Of a DNA stretch of 64,000 bases, positions 45,013 to 53,282 are shown one piece after another. The position numbers were made by a program, and so were the translations under genes. Every line of letters starts with the position of its first letter. Position 1 is the first letter of the stretch. Origin of the DNA: an uncultured SAR116 cluster alpha proteobacterium (GTDB lineage Bacteria > Pseudomonadota > Alphaproteobacteria > Puniceispirillales > Marisalimonadaceae); the NCBI GenBank assembly GCA_902622875.1, contig CACNRW010000004.1, positions 62,001 to 126,000 of the forward strand. The letters are read 5' to 3'. The notes under the pieces were generated by a model. That model had not been told where the DNA came from, made no database searches, and saw only the letters and a list, made by a program, of their open reading frames with translations.

Positions 45013-46020
45013 ATGTCAGTTAGAGTTTCTATTAATGGTTTTGGTAGAATTGGAAGGAATATTTTAAGAGCTATAATAGAATCGGGTAGGGAGGATATTA
45101 AAGTCGTTGGTATTAACGATTTGGGTCCTGTTGAAACTAATGCTCATTTGTTAAGGTACGATACTGTGCATGGAAGGTTCCCTGCTGACGTCAAAGTTAG
45201 TGGTGATAATATTGATGTGGGTAAAGGACCAATAAAAGTGACATCTATCAAAGATCCAAGAGATCTTCCATGGAAACAACTTGATGTTGATATTGCTATG
45301 GAATGTACTGGAATTTTTGCTAGCCGTGAAAAAGCTTCAATGCATTTAGAAGCTGGTTCAAAAAGAGTCTTAGTTTCAGCTCCAGCAAGTGGAGCTGATT
45401 TGACTGTTGTCTATGGTGTAAATCATAATAAGTTAACTAAAGATCACCTAGTAGTGTCTAATGCTTCTTGTACAACAAACTGTCTAGCTCCAATCGCAAT
45501 GGTTATTAATCATGGGGTAGGAATTTCTCAAGGGTTTATGACCACAATCCATTCTTACACTGGTGATCAGCCAACACTAGACACTATGCATTCTGATATG
45601 TATAGAGCAAGAGCTGCTGCAAGTAATATGATACCAACATCAACTGGTGCTGCAAAAGCAGTAGGATTAGTTTTACCAGAATTAAATGGAAAGTTAGATG
45701 GTGTCTCAATGAGAGTGCCAACTCAAAATGTATCAGTTGTGGACTTTAAATTTAATACTGGGAAATCAACCTCTGTAGATGAAATTAATAATCTTATTAA
45801 AAAAGCTACTAATAATGAACTTAAAAACATTCTTGGATACACAGATCAACCTCTTGTATCAAGTGACTTCAATCATGATTCAAGATCATCAATTTTTCAC
45901 ATGGATCAAACAAAGGTGATGAATGGATCATTTGTAAGAGTTTTAAGCTGGTACGATAATGAGTGGGGTTTTTCTAATAGAATGTCAGATACAGCCGTGG
46001 CTATGAGCAAAACAATTTAG
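45013..46020 (+). CDS. gap: Glyceraldehyde-3-phosphate dehydrogenase, type I
   Basis: GAPDH of 335 residues from the ATG at 45013, which has GAGAGG upstream; five extra codons from 44998 are unlikely. The nucleotide-binding GFGRIGRN is at 9-16 and the catalytic cysteine is Cys153 in NASCTTNCLAP. The C-terminal WYDNEWGFSNRM is typical. Follows pgk in the same run, so triose-phosphate metabolism is controlled together. The coenzyme-specificity region (INDLGPVETNAHLL) has the NAD-type aspartate. Confidence 0.95.
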   Translation: MSVRVSINGFGRIGRNILRAIIESGREDIKVVGINDLGPVETNAHLLRYDTVHGRFPADVKVSGDNIDVGKGPIKVTSIKDPRDLPWKQLDVDIAMECTGIFASREKASMHLEAGSKRVLVSAPASGADLTVVYGVNHNKLTKDHLVVSNASCTTNCLAPIAMVINHGVGISQGFMTTIHSYTGDQPTLDTMHSDMYRARAAASNMIPTSTGAAKAVGLVLPELNGKLDGVSMRVPTQNVSVVDFKFNTGKSTSVDEINNLIKKATNNELKNILGYTDQPLVSSDFNHDSRSSIFHMDQTKVMNGSFVRVLSWYDNEWGFSNRMSDTAVAMSKTI

Positions 46021-46059
46021 TTTGGTGTTACTATTCTAATTTTGAAGGAAATAAATTAA

Positions 46060-46719
46060 ATGAGAGAAGTTATTATTGCGCCTTCAATATTATCTGCTGA
46101 TTTTGGTTCATTAGCAAATGATGTTAAACTGATTGATGAAGCTGGTGCTGATTGGATACACTTGGATGTAATGGATGGTCATTTTGTACCAAACCTTACT
46201 TTTGGTCCTCCAATTATTAAATCAATAAGACCATATTCTAAAAAACCTTTTGATGCACATCTCATGGTTACAAACCCAGATGATTTATTAGAAGAATATG
46301 TGGCTGCTGGGGTTGATATGATCACTGTTCATAAGGAAGTTACTCCACATCTTGATAGAACTCTAACTAGAATAAGAAACTTAGGCTGTAAAGCTGGAGT
46401 TTCTATAAATCCAGGGACATCTCTTTCCGGATTGGAATTCTTGTTAGAAAAACTTGATTTAATACTTATTATGAGCGTTAACCCTGGATTTGGAGGTCAA
46501 TCGTTTATTAATTCTTCAATAGATAAAATTTCAGCTGTTAGAGACCTGGTTTCATGTAAACCTATAAATATTCAAGTTGATGGAGGTGTAAACAATGTAA
46601 TTGCATCCCAAGTAATTAAAGCAGGCGCCAATGTATTGGTAGCTGGATCCGCTATTTTTTCAGGGTCTGATATTAAAAGTTATCAAAAAAATATTGCTTC
46701 ACTTCGTTGTCAAACGTAA
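46060..46719 (+). CDS. rpe: Ribulose-phosphate 3-epimerase
   Basis: TIM-barrel epimerase of 219 residues that interconverts ribulose-5-phosphate and xylulose-5-phosphate. Family blocks: APSILSADFGSLANDV, HLDVMDGHFVPNLTFGPP with catalytic Asp and metal His, MSVNPGFGGQSF and IQVDGGVNNV with the second catalytic aspartate. AAGGA precedes the ATG. It feeds transketolase encoded upstream; the gph gene begins three bases after the stop. Confidence 0.95.
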   Translation: MREVIIAPSILSADFGSLANDVKLIDEAGADWIHLDVMDGHFVPNLTFGPPIIKSIRPYSKKPFDAHLMVTNPDDLLEEYVAAGVDMITVHKEVTPHLDRTLTRIRNLGCKAGVSINPGTSLSGLEFLLEKLDLILIMSVNPGFGGQSFINSSIDKISAVRDLVSCKPINIQVDGGVNNVIASQVIKAGANVLVAGSAIFSGSDIKSYQKNIASLRCQT

Positions 46720-46722
46720 ATT

Positions 46723-47400
46723 ATGGGGTATCTAAATTATAACATAATTTTTGATTTAGACGGGACTCTAGTTCATTCAGTCCCAGATATGCACAATGCA
46801 ATAAACAAAACTCTAACTCAATATAATTTAGCAAATATATCAGAAGAGAAGCTACAAACTTTTGTTGGACAAGGTATGTTATCTTTATCAAAAAAAGTTG
46901 TAGATTATTGTGGAGGCAATGAAGAGTTGTACGAAACTGTCTTTAAAAGTTATAGACAGAATTATTCTGACGAGCCTTATAAATATAGTACTCTAATGCC
47001 TGGTGTGATGAACGCTCTTAATTACTTTTATAGCCAAAAAATTCCAATGGGAATATGTACTAATAAAAGGCAATTTGTTACTGAAAAATTAATTAAACAG
47101 ATGAGTTTAGACAAATTTTTTGACGTTGTCATTGGAGCACAAGATAATATACCACTGAAGCCAAAACCTGACATGATTCAGTTAACAATTAATCAATTTA
47201 ATTCAATCAAGGGCTCTTTTTTTATGGTAGGTGACACTTCTAATGATATAGATGCTGCTAAATCTGCAAATATTAAGTCTATTGCCGTTAATGGAGGTTA
47301 TGCAAACGCTGATATAAATTCTCTAGGTGCAGATTATACTTTAGACACAATGGAAGAGATTATTGATCTTTTTAGGTCATTTAAATTGGGTCCCAACTAA
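46723..47400 (+). CDS. gph: Phosphoglycolate phosphatase-like HAD hydrolase
   Basis: HAD-family phosphatase of 225 residues. Nucleophile Asp11 and acid Asp13 in FDLDGTLVHSVPD, motif II in CTNKRQF, and motif III/IV in KPKPDM and GDTSNDIDAAKSA. Its place after rpe fits gph (2-phosphoglycolate phosphatase), which in many proteobacteria follows rpe. HAD substrates are hard to predict, so other sugar phosphates are possible. Its 3' end overlaps the converging SDR gene by 20 bases. Confidence 0.87.
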   Translation: MGYLNYNIIFDLDGTLVHSVPDMHNAINKTLTQYNLANISEEKLQTFVGQGMLSLSKKVVDYCGGNEELYETVFKSYRQNYSDEPYKYSTLMPGVMNALNYFYSQKIPMGICTNKRQFVTEKLIKQMSLDKFFDVVIGAQDNIPLKPKPDMIQLTINQFNSIKGSFFMVGDTSNDIDAAKSANIKSIAVNGGYANADINSLGADYTLDTMEEIIDLFRSFKLGPN

Positions 47401-48301
47401 AGACATCACCACTCCTATCATTAGGTGTCATTGAACTTCTAAGTGACGGATAAGCCCTCTCAGCTATTTCATGAGGGGTCCAGCCTGAATCAGAGTGGAC
47501 ACTTTTTATAGGTCTGTTTTGATTATATATAAAAAGTTCATTTAATCTTGCACTGAAAATTTGTCCAGTAACTTCTTTTGCAGCAGCAGATGCTAAGAAA
47601 ACAGCTAAAGGAGCATTCTTTTCAGGAGTCATTTTTTTAAGTCTTTCGACTCTTTCTTTTTCGGACTCTGTAGTTGAAGGAATTGAGTTTGTCATTCTGC
47701 TCCAAGCAAACGGAGCAATACAATTCGATCTGACATTGTATCTACTCATATCTAATGCAATAGATTTTGATAACCCAGCAATACCTAGTTTAGCAGCTGA
47801 ATAATTAGCTTGGCCAAAATTACCAATTAAACCAGATGTACTAGTCATATGAACATATGAGCCTGAATTTTGCTCGCGGAAATAAGGAGCAGCTGCACGG
47901 CTAACGTAAAAGCCACCATTTAAATGTACGTTAATAACGCTTTCCCAGTCAGATGGTTCCATTTTATGAAAAATTGTATCTCTTAAAATACCCGCATTGT
48001 TGATAACAATATCAATTTTGCCAAATGTATCTATTGCCTTTTTAATGATCAATTGAGCACTTTCCCAGGTAGAAACACTCTCGTTACTAATAACTGCTTT
48101 ACCTCCCTTTTGTGTAATTAACCCAGTAGTCTCTTCAGCGGGAGAATTTGAACCACCCTCACCAGTTAATGATACACCTATATCATTCACAACTATAGAT
48201 GTTCCTTCTACAGCTAGTGCTAAAGCTATTTCTCGACCGATACCTCCACCTGCACCAGTTACAACAGCTACTTTGTCCTTAAGTTCTAAATCAATACTCA
48301 T
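47381..48301 (-). CDS. Short-chain dehydrogenase/reductase (HSD17B4-like)
   Basis: SDR enzyme of 306 residues. The cofactor motif TGAGGGIG is at 15-22, NNAG near 101-104, and the catalytic triad Ser154, Tyr167 and Lys171 in NYSAAKLG. The extra sequence after VVNDIGVSLTGEGGS and the longer C-terminus resemble the SDR domain of peroxisomal multifunctional enzyme type 2 and related bacterial 3-hydroxyacyl-CoA dehydrogenases. NAD(H) preference is suggested by the Asp in VVNDIG. Stands alone between gph (convergent, overlapping) and tRNA-Arg. Confidence 0.88.
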   Translation of the reverse strand: MSIDLELKDKVAVVTGAGGGIGREIALALAVEGTSIVVNDIGVSLTGEGGSNSPAEETTGLITQKGGKAVISNESVSTWESAQLIIKKAIDTFGKIDIVINNAGILRDTIFHKMEPSDWESVINVHLNGGFYVSRAAAPYFREQNSGSYVHMTSTSGLIGNFGQANYSAAKLGIAGLSKSIALDMSRYNVRSNCIAPFAWSRMTNSIPSTTESEKERVERLKKMTPEKNAPLAVFLASAAAKEVTGQIFSARLNELFIYNQNRPIKSVHSDSGWTPHEIAERAYPSLRSSMTPNDRSGDVFSWDPI

Positions 48302-48424
48302 GAGTTAAATTCCTAAATAGTTCAATATTTATAATATAAATTTTTAGTTATCAAGTCACCCAAATTATTTTGAATAACCTAACTGTTGATAATAAGAATT
48401 TATATGATATTAACTAAGGTGTGT

Positions 48425-48501
48425 GGCCTCGTAGCTCATCTGGATAGAGCGCAAGATTCCTAATCTTGAGGTAACAGGTTCGAGTCCTGTCGAGGTCACC
48501 A
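48425..48501 (+). tRNA. tRNA-Arg (anticodon CCT)
   Basis: A full cloverleaf folds from 48425 to 48501. Acceptor stem GGCCTCG pairs with CGAGGTC (one G-U), the D-arm is GCTC/GAGC, the anticodon stem CAAGA/TCTTG closes a seven-base loop TTCCTAA with anticodon CCT, and the T-arm is ACAGG/CCTGT with loop TTCGAGT. The CCA end is encoded. It reads AGG codons. The flanking gaps (48302-48424 and 48502-48562) show nothing more than a weak palindrome, ATTTTATAAAAT, at 48504-48515. Confidence 0.97.
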
Positions 48502-48562
48502 TCATTTTATAAAATCAATGGTTTAATATTTAGTTTTTTAGACAAACTTATAAATTATCTCA

Positions 48563-48972
48563 TTAATAATCTATGTTCATTCTATATAAAACAGAGTCTT
48601 TTTTAAATTCAAAATATGAAAATTGAGAATTATTGTAGATAATTTTATCATTAACTTTTGAAGGGTTCATTTGAAACAAATGTCCATTTCCAAAACTATA
48701 AATCATTTTATTCTTAGATTTAATTTTAAAAGAATGTTTTGAGCTTTTTGTATCGCTATTAGAATATTCATTTGTTTTTCTTACGGTTTATTAGCTTTTG
48801 GGTTTCCAAATGTGAAAAATGATTTTAAATATTTATTTATTTTATCATCACATTGATAATGATTAAAAAGTTTGCTGGCAAATTTTTCAATATTTTTACC
48901 AAAAACGACAAAGGTGTTAGTCAAAAAAGTGGCCACTACTATAAATTTGACTAATTTTGAACTTAGTAACAT
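48563..48972 (-). pseudogene. Small exported hypothetical protein, frameshifted
   Basis: The first frame (48781-48972) encodes a signal peptide (KLVKFIVVATFLTNTFVVFG) and about 40 further residues, ending NPKANKP-stop. A second coding-like frame runs from about 48787 to the TAA at 48563-48565 without a good start, with sequence such as MIYSFGNGHLFQMNPSK and SYFEFKKDSVLYRMN. One extra base in the AAA before CCG (plus-strand TTT at 48787-48789) would join them into a single protein of about 136 residues. So this is probably one small periplasmic protein broken by a single-base loss, real or technical. No family recognised. Confidence 0.55.
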
Positions 48973-49075
48973 TAAAGTATAACCCCTAATTTAATATCTA
49001 TTCTATAAAAATTAACAATAAATAAATATTAACAAGAGTCAAAAATTAGAAATTTATTAGTCTGTGATTGTATTT

Positions 49076-49102
49076 AAGTATCATATACTTATATCTAGAT
49101 AG
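49076..49102. promoter_or_regulatory. Adjacent palindromes upstream of the dehalogenase-like gene
   Basis: TAAGTAT-cat-ATACTTA (49076-49092) is directly followed by TATCTAGATA (49093-49102), in the divergent gap between the small exported protein and the dehalogenase-like gene. Could be operators for either gene. Nothing else stands out in the 205-base gap. Confidence 0.3.
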
Positions 49103-49177
49103 TAACTAAAATTGTACCTTAATATCTAATGCTTAAATTTTAACATTTATACTCATATCCTGGACAATATAATAATT

Positions 49178-50062
49178 ATGGATTTTTTTAATGATTTCAA
49201 AATATCTTTTTTAAAAATCAAAAGAGGTGCAATAAGATATAGAAGAGGTGGAAGTGGTCCTCCACTATTAATGTTACATGGTAATCCACAAACACATGCA
49301 ATGTGGCATAAAGTTGCGACAGCTGTTGTAAAGAATTTTACAGTAATTTGTCCAGATATTCCAGGTTATGGTAAATCATTCAAACCTAAATTATCAAAAA
49401 ACCATAAAGAGTATTCAAAAGTTAGTATGGCTAATGACTTAATAGAATTTATGAAATTATTAGGTTTTACGTCTTTTTATATAATTGCACACGATAGAGG
49501 AGCAAGAATAGCTCATCGTTTAGCTTTAGATTTTCCAGATAAAATTTTAAAAATGATACTACTAGATATTATTCCTACCATTGAGCATTTTGAAAGAACA
49601 AACATGGATTTTGCAATGGGTTATTATCATTGGTTTTGGTTAGCGCAGAGAAATCCTATCCCTGAATCTGTGATTAATAAAGCACCTGAAGAGTGGTTTT
49701 TTGCACATACATCAAGAGAAAAGAAGAAAAAAGACTTTTTTTCAAAAAAAGCTTTGAATGATTATATCGAATGTGTAAAAAATCCAGAAACTATAAATGC
49801 AATATGTGAAGATTATAGAGCTGCTGCCTCAATTGACTTAATAGATGATAAAATAAGTAGAGAAAATAAACTTAAGATAAGTGTACCTATATTAGTTTTG
49901 TGGGGAAAAAAAGGTAAGATCGGTCAATGGTATGACCCTTTATCGATATGGAAAAAGTATTGCTCTAACGAGGTAAAAGGGTATGGAATTGACACAGGTC
50001 ACTATTTAGCTGAAGAAAGCCCTGGGGAAATCGTAAAAAATATTAAAGAGTTTTTAACATAG
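49178..50062 (+). CDS. Haloacetate-dehalogenase-like alpha/beta hydrolase
   Basis: Alpha/beta hydrolase of 294 residues very like the fluoroacetate/haloacetate dehalogenase group. The nucleophile is Asp106 in IIAHDRGARIAHRLAL, not serine, followed by Arg107 and Arg110 that would bind the carboxylate. The HGNPQTH oxyanion part lies at 34-40, an acid at Asp130 (LLDI), the halide-binding pair His151-Trp152 and Tyr213 are present, and the base is His275 in DTGHYLAEE. All residues known to matter in that family appear conserved. An epoxide-hydrolase-like activity is the main alternative. Stands 26 bases upstream of an M3 peptidase gene. Confidence 0.85.
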   Translation: MDFFNDFKISFLKIKRGAIRYRRGGSGPPLLMLHGNPQTHAMWHKVATAVVKNFTVICPDIPGYGKSFKPKLSKNHKEYSKVSMANDLIEFMKLLGFTSFYIIAHDRGARIAHRLALDFPDKILKMILLDIIPTIEHFERTNMDFAMGYYHWFWLAQRNPIPESVINKAPEEWFFAHTSREKKKKDFFSKKALNDYIECVKNPETINAICEDYRAAASIDLIDDKISRENKLKISVPILVLWGKKGKIGQWYDPLSIWKKYCSNEVKGYGIDTGHYLAEESPGEIVKNIKEFLT

Positions 50063-50088
50063 ATAAGAATAAGGTTTTAAATTTAAAA

Positions 50089-51879
50089 ATGAATGAAATT
50101 AAAATAAATGAAATGAACAATCAGTTGCCAAATTGGGATCTTTCAGAAATATATAAAGATATCAAAGACCCAAATATTGCAAAAGATATAAAAGAAATTA
50201 AAGCGCTATCTGATGATTTCTTAACAAATTGGAAAGGGAAACTAAATAAACTAAGTGCGTCTGATTTTGTAAATTGTATAGAAAAGTATCAAGCAATAAA
50301 CGAAGCTATCTACAAAATAGCAACGCACAGCAGCTTAATATTTGCAACAAATATGGAAGATCCTGAAATTACGAGATATAATTCTTCCATTTCAGACCAA
50401 ATAACTGAAATACTCTCTTCTTTAATTTTCTTCACATTAGAATTGTCAAAAATAGATGAAAAGACAATTTACAAATGGATGAAAGATAAAAGTGCTCAAA
50501 AATGGCAACCATTTCTAAAAATATTAAGGAAAAGAAATCCATATCTCTTAGACCCATTAGTAGAAGAAATTTTAATTGAAAAATCTGCTACTGGAAGATC
50601 TGCTTGGGTTAGACTTTTTGACGAAACTTCAGCAGCTCTCCGATTTCCTTTTAGAAAAGATTTGCTAAGTGAGGCTGAAATTCTAAATCTTTTATCGGAC
50701 AAAGATCCAGAAAATAGAAAAATTGCAGGCAAATCTCTTTCAGACATTTTAGATAAAAATAAGCGAATATTCTCAATGATACTGAATGTAATTTCCCGAG
50801 ATAGATATATTGAGGATAACAAAAGAGGATTTCACAAAATAATGTCTTCCCGCAATTTGGATAATGATGTTGAAGATGAAGTGGTTGATTCACTTGTAAA
50901 TACTGTTGATAAAGCAATGCCAAAGCTCACGCATAGATATTATAAGTGGAAGGCTAAACAGTTTGGTAAAAGTAAGTTGGATTGGTGGGATAGAAATGCC
51001 CCATTACCTCAAACATTAGACAAAACCATTAAATGGTTAGATGCTAAGAGTATTATTTTAGATGCTTTTTCTTCTTTTCATCCAAAAATTTCTAATTTGG
51101 CAGAATTATTTTTCAAAAATAACTGGATAGATGCAAGTGTGAGGCAGGGTAAAGCATCAGGTGCTTTTGCACATCCATCAGTACCTTCTTTACACCCTTA
51201 CATTTTAGTTAACTACCAAGGTAAAATAAGAGATGTCATGACTTTGGCCCATGAATTAGGACACGGGGTTCATCAAATATTAGCAGCTAAAAATGGTTTG
51301 TTAATGGCCGAAACACCTTTAACACTTGCAGAAACGGCATCAGTTTTTGGAGAAATGTTAGTATTTAGAAAATTATTGGATGAAAGCTCAGTACAACAAA
51401 AAAAACAATTATTAGCGGGTAAAATTGAAGATATGTTAAATACTGTTGCTAGACAAATTGGTTTTCATCAATTTGAAGTTAAATTCCATGAAGCAAGAAT
51501 AAAATCTGAATTAACGCCCGATGAAATAAGTGATATCTGGATGGAAACTCAGAGACATGCCGTTGGACCATATATTAACCTTAATAATGATTATAGGGTA
51601 TTATGGGGTTATATCCCGCATTTTGTACACACTCCATTTTACGTATACGCATACGCATTTGGAGATGGTTTAGTTAATGCTCTTTGGTATGCCTATCAAA
51701 AAAGTGATAAGGATGAATTTTCAAAAAAGTATATTGATATGTTATCTTCAGGTGGAACAAAAAGTCACAACGAATTGTTAAAACCTTTCAATTTAAGCGC
51801 ATATGAAGATAGTTTTTGGGACAAAGGTATTGCAATGATTACTGGTTTAATGGATGAACTAGAAGCGTTACAAAACTAA
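50089..51879 (+). CDS. M3-family oligoendopeptidase (PepF type)
   Basis: Zinc metallopeptidase of 596 residues. The HExxH motif is His388-Glu-Leu-Gly-His392 in TLAHELGHGVHQ, and the third ligand glutamate follows in AETASVFGEMLVFRKL. The whole protein is helical and lacks a signal peptide, so it should trim peptides in the cytoplasm. The C-terminal FVHTPFYVYAYAFGDGLVNALW is the substrate-binding region of the M3B/PepF clade. Same strand as the dehalogenase-like gene and the ABC1-family gene (29 bases later). Confidence 0.92.
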   Translation: MNEIKINEMNNQLPNWDLSEIYKDIKDPNIAKDIKEIKALSDDFLTNWKGKLNKLSASDFVNCIEKYQAINEAIYKIATHSSLIFATNMEDPEITRYNSSISDQITEILSSLIFFTLELSKIDEKTIYKWMKDKSAQKWQPFLKILRKRNPYLLDPLVEEILIEKSATGRSAWVRLFDETSAALRFPFRKDLLSEAEILNLLSDKDPENRKIAGKSLSDILDKNKRIFSMILNVISRDRYIEDNKRGFHKIMSSRNLDNDVEDEVVDSLVNTVDKAMPKLTHRYYKWKAKQFGKSKLDWWDRNAPLPQTLDKTIKWLDAKSIILDAFSSFHPKISNLAELFFKNNWIDASVRQGKASGAFAHPSVPSLHPYILVNYQGKIRDVMTLAHELGHGVHQILAAKNGLLMAETPLTLAETASVFGEMLVFRKLLDESSVQQKKQLLAGKIEDMLNTVARQIGFHQFEVKFHEARIKSELTPDEISDIWMETQRHAVGPYINLNNDYRVLWGYIPHFVHTPFYVYAYAFGDGLVNALWYAYQKSDKDEFSKKYIDMLSSGGTKSHNELLKPFNLSAYEDSFWDKGIAMITGLMDELEALQN

Positions 51880-51908
51880 ACGAAAATTTCTGATAGGTTA
51901 AAATAACA

Positions 51909-53279
51909 ATGACAAATAAAATTACTTTTCGAGATGAATTAAGCTCCTCAATGACTGGAGGAAGACTTAGACGTTATGTAAAAGTTACCTCCGCAATGGG
52001 AGGGTTAGCAGCTAGGCTGGCTGGTGAAAAATATTTGGGAATAAAAATAGACAGGGAACAACATGCATCCGACTTAAGAGCTGCTCTTGGTGGATTAAAG
52101 GGCCCTCTAATGAAAGTTGCTCAGATATTAGCTACTATCCCTGACGCACTTCCTAAAGAATATGTTAATGAACTATCACATCTCCAAGCTGACGCTCCTT
52201 CAATGGGTTGGCTTTTTGTCAAAAGAAGAATGAAAGTCGAACTTGGTGAGAATTGGTTAAATAACTTTAAAGATTTTAATAAACAAGCCTCTGCTGCTGC
52301 TTCACTCGGTCAAGTTCATTTCGCTGAAAGTATTGACGGAAAGGAACTAGCCTGTAAATTACAATACCCTGACATGGGTTCAGCAGTCCAAGCTGATTTA
52401 AAACAACTGAAACTTATTTTTTCATTATATGAAAAATATGATTCTGCTATATCAACAGAAGCTATACATGAAGAGTTGTCTGATCGATTAAAAGAAGAAC
52501 TTGATTATTCACATGAAATTAAAAATTTAAAATTATATAGGCATATGTTATGTGACCAAAGTTCAATCACATTACCACATCCTATTGAAGACTTATCAAC
52601 TAATAGACTTCTTACTATGACGAGAGTTCATGGTATAAAAATTATGGACTTTATTGGCAATAATTCTGAGATAAAAATGAGAAATGAAGTCGCTATGAAT
52701 ATGTTTAAAGCATGGTACATCCCCTTTTATAAATTTGGCGTTATTCATGGTGACCCTCATTTAGGAAATTATACAATTCGACCTGATGGTGGTGTTAATC
52801 TAATGGATTTTGGATGCATAAGAATATTTAGACCTGACTTTGTTACAGGTGTTATCGAGTTATATAAAGCTCTTAGGGATGGGGATGAAGAAAAGGCGGT
52901 TAACGCTTATAAAAGATGGGGTTTCGAAAATCCATCAAAAGAACTAATTAGCGTATTAAATATTTGGGCAAACTTTATTTATCAACCTTTATTAGAAGAT
53001 AAGGTAAGATTAATTAATCCAAGTGAATCAGGTCAATATGGAAGAGAAACTGCAGAGAAAGTTCATGAAGAATTAAAAAAGATAGGAGGTGTAAAGCCTC
53101 CTAGAGAATTTGTGTTAATGGATAGAGCAGCAGTTGGTTTGGGATCGGTTTTTATGCATTTAAAAGCAGAAGTTAATTGGTACAGAATTTTTCATGACTT
53201 AGTTGGTGACTTCAATGAAGCCGTATTAACTAAAAGACAACAACAGGCTATAAAGAAATCAGGTTTAGATATTCATTAG
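51909..53279 (+). CDS. ABC1/AarF/UbiB-family kinase-like protein
   Basis: Atypical kinase-like protein of 456 residues. The N-terminal family motif is LKGPLMKVAQILATIPDALP; here the usual Lys-x-Gly-Gln reads Lys-Val-Ala-Gln. The A-rich loop is AAAASLGQVHFAES, the invariant lysine lies in ELACKLQYPD, the catalytic loop is VIHGDPHLGNY and the metal motif MDFG. UbiB/COQ8 proteins support ubiquinone synthesis by an ATPase activity. This branch lacks the C-terminal membrane anchors of UbiB, so a general ABC1 role is safer. Coq7 and COQ9 are in the same window but not adjacent. Confidence 0.9.
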   Translation: MTNKITFRDELSSSMTGGRLRRYVKVTSAMGGLAARLAGEKYLGIKIDREQHASDLRAALGGLKGPLMKVAQILATIPDALPKEYVNELSHLQADAPSMGWLFVKRRMKVELGENWLNNFKDFNKQASAAASLGQVHFAESIDGKELACKLQYPDMGSAVQADLKQLKLIFSLYEKYDSAISTEAIHEELSDRLKEELDYSHEIKNLKLYRHMLCDQSSITLPHPIEDLSTNRLLTMTRVHGIKIMDFIGNNSEIKMRNEVAMNMFKAWYIPFYKFGVIHGDPHLGNYTIRPDGGVNLMDFGCIRIFRPDFVTGVIELYKALRDGDEEKAVNAYKRWGFENPSKELISVLNIWANFIYQPLLEDKVRLINPSESGQYGRETAEKVHEELKKIGGVKPPREFVLMDRAAVGLGSVFMHLKAEVNWYRIFHDLVGDFNEAVLTKRQQQAIKKSGLDIH

Positions 53280-53282
53280 TTA

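Noticed and set aside
48504-48515. ATTTTATAAAAT palindrome after tRNA-Arg
   Set aside because: Only A-T pairs and no loop or U-run; too weak to call a terminator.
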